Shown here piece by piece: positions 43,976-50,706 of a DNA stretch of 64,000 nt (positions are counted from its first letter, which is position 1; each line of letters starts with the position of its first letter). The stretch spans positions 18,096-82,095 of the forward strand of contig JADZDM010000031.1 of assembly GCA_020851035.1 (NCBI GenBank). The letters are read 5' to 3'. Made by a program: the position numbers and the translations under genes. The stretch is from Gemmatimonadaceae bacterium (GTDB lineage: Bacteria > Gemmatimonadota > Gemmatimonadetes > Gemmatimonadales > Gemmatimonadaceae). Below the pieces are notes generated by a model. That model had not been told where the DNA came from. It saw nothing but the letters and a program-made list of their open reading frames with translations, and ran no database searches.

Positions 43976-46900
43976 GGAGTGACGGGCACAATGCGATCGA
44001 CGGCCGGCGCCGCAACGCCGGCGGGTCGTGCACGGACATAGTTCACCAGCGCATCCAGGTCCACGATGTCGTTCGCCCGCGTCTCCAGCGCCACGCCGGC
44101 GAGGCCGAGGCCATCACCACCGGTGACCATGAAGTCGTTGAGCGTGATCGTGTAGATGCGGGTCGGGTCGATGGGCGCGCCGCCCACCGTCACCCCGACG
44201 ATACGGTCGTCGGCGGGGCGGGACACATCGTATCGCAGCACCACACCGCTGATGTGTGCACGCACCGACGAGCCGGCCACCAGCCGGCCGAGGTAGGCGC
44301 GCAGGTCGCTGCCGCGCACCGTGAGCGTGTAGAGCGTGTTGCCGAACGGCTGGACCTCGTACAGGGTGCCGTAGTTCGCCTCGCCCTCCGGCAGGTTGGC
44401 GCGGATGCCGCCGTTGTTCATCACGGCGATGTCGCTCCCGGCGGCGGCACGCATGGCGTCGGCGATGAGGTTGCCGAGGGCGTACTGCTGGCCGTCGCGG
44501 CGCATGGTGGTGAGGATCCGGCCGACCGGGCGGGCGATGATCGGCGCCACGGCGTCCACGGCCGCGCGCGCGATCCGCGCCGCCTGCGGGTCGGGGGGGA
44601 TGGTGTCGCTCATCACGTCCAGCACACTGGCCTGGATCACGCGTGAGCCGGCGATGTCGCCGGCGGCGCGCCCGCTGGTGTCGCCGACGGCGATGTCGAC
44701 GATGTCGATCGCCTCGCCGCGCGAGCGGGCCTGCACGATCGGCACCCCGCGCAGGCGCTGGTTCAGGTAGCTGTGCGAGTGCCCCGACACGACGACGTCC
44801 ACGCGCTCGGTGAGGCGGTTGACGAGGTCGAAGATCTCGCCCTGGCACGGCGTGCCCGCGTTGCAGAACCCGCCGAGGTGCCCGGTGACGACGATCACGT
44901 CCGCGCCATGCGCCCGCAGGGCGCGCGCCCGCTCGCTCACCACCGGCGCGGGGTCGATGAAGCGCAGGTCGGTGACGTTGATCGCGCGCGTGGTCTTCGG
45001 CGTCTCGATGGTACTGATGCCGATGATGCCGACGCGGAACGGCCCGCGCTGCACCAGCATGTCCTGCCGGATCCACGGCGGGATGTTGCCGAGCGTGTCG
45101 CGCAGGTTGGCGCTGAGGATCGGGTACGAGGCCTGGCGGATGCGCGCACGCAGCGTGTCCTGTCCGTAGTCGAACTCGTGGTTGCCGAGTGCACTGGCCG
45201 TGATGCCGAGGGAGTCGAAGAGCGTGACCACGGTGCGGCCGTAGGCGAGGTTCGAGGCCGGCGTGCCCTGGAACTCGTCACCGGCATCCACGATCACCGA
45301 ATGACACGACGGCGGCGTGCAGCCGGCCTGGGCGCGCCGGATCGCCGCCACGAGCGCACCGGCGCCGCCGAAGGGCTGGTTCCGCGCGCCGACGCGCGAC
45401 TCGAACGCGCCGTGGAAGTCGTTCAGCCCGATCACGCGCAGCCGCGCGACACGCCCCCCGTCGCGGAACGACGCCTGCGCCGCGGTGGCGGCGGCCGCGG
45501 GGGTGATGCGCCAGTTCACCGACGACCACTCGGCCGGGTCCAGCCGCCCCGCCGTGCGCACGGCGTCCACGATCATCTCGCGGATGTCCCCCTTCGACTC
45601 GTACACGAGCGGCGCACCGGCAATCATCGCATACCCGCCACCACCCGTCTGGCGGTAGTTGCTGAGCGCGATCGTGTATGCGTCGCCGTCCTGCACCGCC
45701 CTGCCGTTCACGGCCAGGCCCACCACCCGCTGGCCGACCGGCTTCGACAGGTCCATCTCGTACTGGGCACCGACCACGAGGTCGAAGTTGAAGCCCGGCA
45801 CGGCCGGATTCACCAGCGGCCCGGTCATGCCCGGCGACCACGTCTGGAAGTATCGCGCGCTGTGCTCGAGGTATGCGCGCAGTTGCGCGCCGGAGATGCG
45901 CACCGCCCGCAGCGTGTTCTCGAACGGATACAGCTTCGCGATGGACGACACCGTGATGGTGCCGCTGTCGAGCCGCGCATCGGTGGTGAACACCGGGCTG
46001 GCCGCGAGCTGCGCGCCCGAGACGCGACGCATCACCTCGCCGACGAGGTCCGTGAGCGGCATGTCCACGGCCCGCGCCTGGTCGGCGCGCCAGGCCACGC
46101 GTGTGGTACCGATGGACTCGGCCACATACGCCAGCGCGCGACGGTGCGCGTCGTCGGTGGCCGCCAGCACGGCCGGCGATTCCGCGTGCCGGCGGGTGGC
46201 GATCGCGCGTCCGGTGGAGGAACGCACCACCCAGGCGTTCCGCGCGCCGCGCTCGAGGTGCAGCGTCGCGACCCCCACGCTGCCGGCGTAGTTGCGCGGC
46301 TGCATGAGACGCACACCGGCCACCACCGTGTCGACCATCTCGCGGTGCGAGTGACCGTAGACCACGAGGTCCACCCCCGGCACCTCGCGCGGGATGCGCC
46401 CGACCACGTTCTCCGAGGGGAGGCCGGTCTGCACCGTGTCGTAGCTCGCGGCGCCATCCAGGCCGGCATGGACCACGGCGACCACGATGTCGGCGCCGGC
46501 GCGGCGGGCCGCCGCGGTCGCCCGGCGCAGGCTCGGGATGATGTCGCGGTACTGGAGGCGGCCACGCACGTGGTCGCGGTCCCAGACCATCACGCCCGGC
46601 GTGGTGGCCCCCACGACGCCGACGGTGAGGTCACCACGCCGCACGAGCGTGAACGAGGCGAACGCATCCGGCCGGCGCGTGGCCTGTGCGTTGGCAGACA
46701 GGAAGGGAAACCGCGCCTGGGCCATGGCCCGGCGCAGGAGGGGCAGGCCGTAGTTGAATTCGTGGTTCCCGACCGTGGCCGCGTCGTAGCCCATGGCATT
46801 CATGGCGGCGATCACCGGGTGCGGCCCACCGCTGCCGGCCCGCGCGGCGACCGTCGTCAGCGGGTTGCCCTGCAGCAGGTCACCGGCGTCGAGGAGGAGC

Positions 46901-47142
46901 ACGTTCCCCGGGTGCGCCGCCCGGACCGAGTCGACGATGGTCGCGGCGGCGGCGAGGCTGTGGGCGGAATCGGGCCGGCTGTCGTAGTAGTCCCAGGCCC
47001 GGAGCCGGCCGTGCACGTCGGTGGTGGCCAGCACCACCAGGTCGCGGGCTGCGGCACGGACCTGGGCCGTCACCGGCCCCGCCACGAGAAATGACGCCGC
47101 CAGCGTCACGACGCGCCGACGGTGCGATGTCGAGTGTTTCAT
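43972..47142 (-). CDS. Exported tandem nucleotidase: CpdB-like and UshA-like modules in one chain
   Basis: 1056 residues with a signal peptide (VVTLAASFLVAGPVTAQ). Module 1 (about 30-560) has metallophosphatase motifs TTDVHGRL, DAGDLLQG, GNHEFNYG, VVHAG, YGHSHRE and a 5'-nucleotidase C domain ending NYRQTGGGGY, most like 2',3'-cyclic nucleotide phosphodiesterase/3'-nucleotidase (CpdB). Module 2 (about 575-1050) has NDFHGAFE, DAGDEFQG, GNHEFDYG, SGHSHSY, NNGGIRANLPEG and NDFMVTGGDGL, as in UshA-like 5'-nucleotidases. It should turn extracellular or periplasmic nucleotides into nucleosides and phosphate. First gene of the salvage operon; the stop overlaps the next start. Confidence 0.93.
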   Translation of the reverse strand: MKHSTSHRRRVVTLAASFLVAGPVTAQVRAAARDLVVLATTDVHGRLRAWDYYDSRPDSAHSLAAAATIVDSVRAAHPGNVLLLDAGDLLQGNPLTTVAARAGSGGPHPVIAAMNAMGYDAATVGNHEFNYGLPLLRRAMAQARFPFLSANAQATRRPDAFASFTLVRRGDLTVGVVGATTPGVMVWDRDHVRGRLQYRDIIPSLRRATAAARRAGADIVVAVVHAGLDGAASYDTVQTGLPSENVVGRIPREVPGVDLVVYGHSHREMVDTVVAGVRLMQPRNYAGSVGVATLHLERGARNAWVVRSSTGRAIATRRHAESPAVLAATDDAHRRALAYVAESIGTTRVAWRADQARAVDMPLTDLVGEVMRRVSGAQLAASPVFTTDARLDSGTITVSSIAKLYPFENTLRAVRISGAQLRAYLEHSARYFQTWSPGMTGPLVNPAVPGFNFDLVVGAQYEMDLSKPVGQRVVGLAVNGRAVQDGDAYTIALSNYRQTGGGGYAMIAGAPLVYESKGDIREMIVDAVRTAGRLDPAEWSSVNWRITPAAAATAAQASFRDGGRVARLRVIGLNDFHGAFESRVGARNQPFGGAGALVAAIRRAQAGCTPPSCHSVIVDAGDEFQGTPASNLAYGRTVVTLFDSLGITASALGNHEFDYGQDTLRARIRQASYPILSANLRDTLGNIPPWIRQDMLVQRGPFRVGIIGISTIETPKTTRAINVTDLRFIDPAPVVSERARALRAHGADVIVVTGHLGGFCNAGTPCQGEIFDLVNRLTERVDVVVSGHSHSYLNQRLRGVPIVQARSRGEAIDIVDIAVGDTSGRAAGDIAGSRVIQASVLDVMSDTIPPDPQAARIARAAVDAVAPIIARPVGRILTTMRRDGQQYALGNLIADAMRAAAGSDIAVMNNGGIRANLPEGEANYGTLYEVQPFGNTLYTLTVRGSDLRAYLGRLVAGSSVRAHISGVVLRYDVSRPADDRIVGVTVGGAPIDPTRIYTITLNDFMVTGGDGLGLAGVALETRANDIVDLDALVNYVRARPAGVAAPAVDRIVPVTP

Positions 47143-47148
47143 GGAGGG

Positions 47149-47154
47149 AAGCTA
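47149..47154 (-). promoter_or_regulatory. -10-like element 6 bases before nucleotidase start
   Basis: On the minus strand TAGCTT ends 6 bases before the ATG at 47142 (TAGCTTCCCTCCATG). The CCCTCC between is not a ribosome site. Leaderless candidate for the operon promoter. Confidence 0.45.
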
Positions 47155-47345
47155 GCGGGGCCGCAGCCGAATTCAGAGGGTGGCGCCCCGGTGCCGGGGG
47201 CCACGCCGGCACGGCGGCAGCCCTGTCTAGATTCCTGCCCAGCCGCCGCCGCGCCCGCCTGCGGGCCGATACCGAATCGTGACCGGACGATCACGAACAA
47301 TCACACAGTCACGGCCCAGTCTTCCGCCGTGACGATGGAGGAGCC

Positions 47346-48068
47346 GTGCCGAACCGCCCGCTGATGATCGGAATTGCCGGGGGCACCGGGTCCGGCAAGA
47401 CCACCGTGGCGCGGCGCGTGGCAGCGGCGCTGGCCGACTCGTCGGTCGCGTTCGTGGAGATGGACTCGTATTACCGGAACCACACCGGGCTCTCCGTCAC
47501 GGAGCTCACGCACATCAACTGGGACCATCCCGACGCCTTCGACCTCGACCTCTTCGTGGACCACCTCGACGCGATGTCGCGCGGTGAACCGATCGAGAAG
47601 CCGGTGTATGACTACACCATCCACGCCCGGAGCGCCGAGACGGTGCGGGTGGCGAAGGTGGACGTGGTGGTGGTGGACGGCATCCTGCTGTTCACGGACG
47701 AGCGGGTGCGGCAGCGGCTGGACGTGAAGGTCTTCGTGGACGCGGATGCGGACATCCGGCTGGTGCGGCGTATCAAGCGGGACATGGCGTCGCGCGGCCG
47801 GCCGCTGGACGAGATCCTCGAGCAGTACGTCAACACGGTGCGACCGATGCACCTGCAGTTCATCGAGCCGAGCAAGCGCTGGGCGGACGTCATCGTCCCG
47901 CGCGGAGGCCATAACACGGTGGCGATCGAGATGATCCTGGCAAAGATCCGGCAGCGCCTCATGACCAGCGGCGCGCCGAGCATTCCGATGGTGTCCGACG
48001 AGCGCCGGCATGTCGAGGGCGGCACCCCGCTCGGCAACCGCGCGATCGCCGGGGGGTTGTCCGCATGA
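47346..48068 (+). CDS. udk: Uridine kinase
   Basis: Phosphorylates uridine and cytidine in pyrimidine salvage. 240 residues, P-loop GIAGGTGSGKTT (about 9-20), the DSYYRNHTGLS and NWDHPDAFD segments that bind nucleoside, YDYTIHAR, and VDADADIRLVRRIKRD. It has about 25 residues more than E. coli Udk at the C-terminus. GTG start preceded by GGAGGA. Coupled to phoB by ATGA. Divergent from the nucleotidase gene, so both salvage branches meet here. Confidence 0.94.
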   Translation: MPNRPLMIGIAGGTGSGKTTVARRVAAALADSSVAFVEMDSYYRNHTGLSVTELTHINWDHPDAFDLDLFVDHLDAMSRGEPIEKPVYDYTIHARSAETVRVAKVDVVVVDGILLFTDERVRQRLDVKVFVDADADIRLVRRIKRDMASRGRPLDEILEQYVNTVRPMHLQFIEPSKRWADVIVPRGGHNTVAIEMILAKIRQRLMTSGAPSIPMVSDERRHVEGGTPLGNRAIAGGLSA

Positions 48069-48784
48069 CGGGCCCGGCGCCGCACGTGCAGGAGCGCATC
48101 CTCGTCGTCGACGACGAGCCGGACATCGTCGCGCTGGTGGCCTACCACCTCGCGAAGTCGAACTACCGCGTCTCGACCGCCTCCAACGGCACCGACGCCC
48201 TCGCCATCGCGCGCCAGGAGCGCCCGTCGCTGCTGGTGCTGGACCTGATGCTCCCGGGGATGAGCGGCTTCGACGTGCTCCAGCACATCCGTGCCGGCGA
48301 ATCCACGAAGCACATCGCGGTGCTGATGCTCACCGCGCGCAAGGAGGAGCAGGACCGCATCCGCGGCCTCTCCCTCGGCGCCGACGACTACCTCACCAAG
48401 CCGTTCAGCCCGCAGGAACTGGTGCTCCGCGTCGGTGCGATCCTCCGCCGCACCGCCGCCGCCGCCGACACCCCCTCCGACCTGCTGCAGATCGGCTCCA
48501 TCCGCATCGATCGCGCCGAACACCGGGTGGCGATCGGCACCGACGAGGTTGAGCTCACGCCCACCGAATACAAGCTCCTGCTGACGCTGGCCGAGCGGCG
48601 TGGCCGCGTGCAGGCGCGTGGCCACCTGCTCGAGACAGTCTGGGAAGCGGCACCGGACATCCAGACCCGCACCGTGGACATGCACATCCAGCGCCTCCGC
48701 ACCAAGCTCGGTGACGCCGGCGACCTGATCGAGACCGTGCGCGGGTTCGGCTACCGGATGCGGAGCAGCACCACCACCCGCTAG
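48065..48784 (+). CDS. phoB: PhoB-like response regulator
   Basis: Two-component response regulator of 239 residues. Receiver domain with phospho-acceptor Asp60 in LLVLDLMLPGM, acidic pair DDEP near residue 17, and K in the LTKPFSP motif. A winged-helix OmpR/PhoB DNA-binding domain follows with ELTPTEYKLLLTLAERRGR and RTVDMHIQRLRTKLG. The genomic partners (phosphate transport and polyphosphate genes) favour PhoB over other OmpR-family regulators. Overlaps udk by 4 bases. Confidence 0.9.
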   Translation: MTGPAPHVQERILVVDDEPDIVALVAYHLAKSNYRVSTASNGTDALAIARQERPSLLVLDLMLPGMSGFDVLQHIRAGESTKHIAVLMLTARKEEQDRIRGLSLGADDYLTKPFSPQELVLRVGAILRRTAAAADTPSDLLQIGSIRIDRAEHRVAIGTDEVELTPTEYKLLLTLAERRGRVQARGHLLETVWEAAPDIQTRTVDMHIQRLRTKLGDAGDLIETVRGFGYRMRSSTTTR

Positions 48785-48804
48785 CCCCGGCGGCACCCCT
48801 CGCG

Positions 48805-48810
48805 TACGGT
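48805..48810 (+). promoter_or_regulatory. -10-like element 7 bases before phoR start
   Basis: TACGGT ends 7 bases before the ATG at 48818. Between phoB and phoR only 33 bases lie, so this could be an internal leaderless promoter or chance. Confidence 0.3.
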
Positions 48811-48817
48811 ACCGGGC

Positions 48818-50551
48818 ATGCGGCTCACCTCCCGACTGCTGCTCGGCCTCGTGCTGGGCGTGTCGCTGCTGCTCGCCGCGGTCATCGGCGTGCTCGATCG
48901 ACGGCTGTACGCGCGCATCGGCGAGGAACAGGTCAGCCAGCTCCAGCGCGAGGCCCGGCTGCTGGCCAGCCAGTGGCGCGATCGCGACGCGGCCGATGCC
49001 ATCGCCGACGCGGCCGGCGTGGCCACCGGGCATCGGGTCACGCTGATCGACACGGCGGGAGTGGTGCTCGGCGACTCGGACTTCGACCCGCCGCGGCTCG
49101 CCGCACTCGAGAACCACAGCACCCGTCCCGAGGTCCGTGACGCCCTCGCCCGCGGCACCGGGCAGTCGCGCCGCATGTCGGCGTCCGCCGGCGACGAAGA
49201 GCTGTACGTCGCGGTGCGCATGCCGCTGGGCATCTCGCGCGTGTCGGTGCGCACCCGGGCGGTGGACCAGATCTTCACCCGGTCGCGGGTGGACATCCTG
49301 CTCGTCGGCGTCGGCGCGATCTTCGCGGTCACCGTGTTCGGCTGGTTCTTCTCGCGCTCGATCACACGCCCGATCATCGCGCTCCGCGACGTGGCCCAGT
49401 CGCTGGCCGCCGGCGACCTCTCGCGGCGACCGGCCCTCTCGGCGCCCGGCGAGGTGGGTGACCTGGCCCGGGCCGTGCACCGCCTGGCGGAACAACTCGG
49501 CGCGCGGCTGGCAACGCTGGAGGCCGAGGAGTCGTTGCTGACGGAGCTCTTCGACTCGCTCACCGAGGGGGCGATCGCGGTGGACGCGGGCCGCCAGGTG
49601 ATGCGGATCAACGACGTCGGGCGACAGCTCGCGAACGTCGAGGGGGTGGTGCCCTTTCCCATCGAGCGCCTGCCGGCGCAACCCGAGCTGCGCGACGCGC
49701 TGGAGCGCGCCCTCTCGGGGCAGGTGGTCGAGCCGTGCGAGATCGCGCTCTTCGACCGCGCGCTGTCGCTGGTGGCGCGCCCGCTCACCGACGGGGGCGC
49801 CGTGCTGGCCCTCTACGACCTGACACCGGTGCGGCGCATCGAGCAGGTACGGCGCGATTTCGTGGCCAACGTGAGCCACGAGCTGCGCACGCCGCTGACG
49901 ATCGTGGGCGGGTACGCCGAGACGCTGGTGGACGACGACGAGATGCCGGTGGCGAACCGGCATGCCTTCCTCGACACCATCCTGTCGAACACGCGGCGGA
50001 TGCAGCGGATCGTGGACGACCTGCTGGACCTCAGCCGCATCGAGTCGGGCGGGTGGCGTCCCAACCCCGCGTTGCTGCGCCTGCCGGACGTGGTGGCCGA
50101 CGTGATGCTGGCGGTGAAGCCGGCCGCGGACGCGAAGGGCATCGTGGTGCGCGCCGACATCGCGTCCGGCGCCGAGCGGGTGCACGCCGACCCAACCGCC
50201 CTGCGCCAGGTCCTGGGCAACCTCGTGGAGAACGCGGTGCGCCACACCGCGGAAGGAACGGTGCGCGTGGTGTCGCGTCGGGACGGGGCAACGGTCACGC
50301 TGTCGGTGACCGACACCGGGAGCGGGATCCCCGCCGGTCACCTGCCGCGCATCTTCGAGCGGTTCTACCGGGTGGACCCGGCCCGGTCGCGCGAACAGGG
50401 TGGCACCGGCCTCGGCCTGGCGATCGTGCGGCACCTCGTCGAGGCCCATGGCGGGACGGTCACGGCCGACAGCCTCGAAGGCACCGGGACGACGATCGCC
50501 ACGACCTGGCCGATGCCGGTCGACACGGAGGAGGCGGTCACGCCTGTGTAA
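48818..50551 (+). CDS. phoR: PhoR-like sensor histidine kinase
   Basis: 577 residues: membrane helix about 8-28, periplasmic segment to about 160, second helix (VDILLVGVGAIFAVTVFGWFF), HAMP domain (TRPIIALRDVAQSLAAGDLS), a PAS-like region about 240-330 (SLTEGAIAVDAGRQVMRIND), HisKA with His354 in NVSHELRTPLT, and a HATPase domain with N box NLVENAVRHT, G1 DTGSGIP, F box IFERFYR and G2 GGTGLGLAI. Partner of the PhoB-like regulator just upstream. The periplasmic part is larger than in E. coli PhoR, which has almost none. Confidence 0.9.
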   Translation: MRLTSRLLLGLVLGVSLLLAAVIGVLDRRLYARIGEEQVSQLQREARLLASQWRDRDAADAIADAAGVATGHRVTLIDTAGVVLGDSDFDPPRLAALENHSTRPEVRDALARGTGQSRRMSASAGDEELYVAVRMPLGISRVSVRTRAVDQIFTRSRVDILLVGVGAIFAVTVFGWFFSRSITRPIIALRDVAQSLAAGDLSRRPALSAPGEVGDLARAVHRLAEQLGARLATLEAEESLLTELFDSLTEGAIAVDAGRQVMRINDVGRQLANVEGVVPFPIERLPAQPELRDALERALSGQVVEPCEIALFDRALSLVARPLTDGGAVLALYDLTPVRRIEQVRRDFVANVSHELRTPLTIVGGYAETLVDDDEMPVANRHAFLDTILSNTRRMQRIVDDLLDLSRIESGGWRPNPALLRLPDVVADVMLAVKPAADAKGIVVRADIASGAERVHADPTALRQVLGNLVENAVRHTAEGTVRVVSRRDGATVTLSVTDTGSGIPAGHLPRIFERFYRVDPARSREQGGTGLGLAIVRHLVEAHGGTVTADSLEGTGTTIATTWPMPVDTEEAVTPV

Positions 50552-50573
50552 CGAAGTGCGCGCCGGTGCGGGC

Positions 50574-50591
50574 GTGTCCGTTACCTGTCCG
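50574..50591 (+). promoter_or_regulatory. Candidate Pho box upstream of the TonB-dependent receptor
   Basis: GTGTCCG TTAC CTGTCCG: two 7-base near-identical units with a 4-base spacer, that is the 11-base period and TGTC core of PhoB half-sites (E. coli CTGTCAT repeats). It starts 23 bases after the phoR stop and 133 bases before the receptor start. Only the geometry and core are matched, not the full consensus. Confidence 0.4.
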
Positions 50592-50706
50592 TGGCGCAAT
50601 CGAAAGGGCGACGTCACACGGAAACGTGAATGTGCTGGTGCGCGCCTCCGCGCGCGGTGGGCGATGGCACGGGCCCACCCGGATTCCCCGAATTCGCGCA
50701 TTCAAC

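Noticed and set aside
42678..44039. Longer adenosine deaminase starting 100 codons upstream
   Set aside because: The extra N-terminus is Arg/Pro-rich, overlaps the small upstream gene and is absent from the family; the GTG at 43739 with GTGA overlap is preferred.
44773..47094. Long open frame (773 codons) on the plus strand
   Set aside because: Lies fully antisense to the tandem nucleotidase; composition is Arg/His/Asp-rich with no domain, as expected for shadow frames in high-GC DNA.
47278..47296. TCGTGA-N7-TCACGA inverted repeat and nearby TCAC units considered as a regulatory operator or Pho box
   Set aside because: Spacing between the TCAC units is 10 and 8 bases, not 11, and the palindrome is short; not convincing without comparative data.
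47612..50701. 1029-codon minus-strand frame opposite udk, phoB and phoR
   Set aside because: Antisense to three recognisable genes and without any motif; a shadow frame.
49735..50706. 324-codon upstream extension of the receptor frame
   Set aside because: Overlaps phoR in another frame and lacks domain character; the signal peptide begins at 50707.
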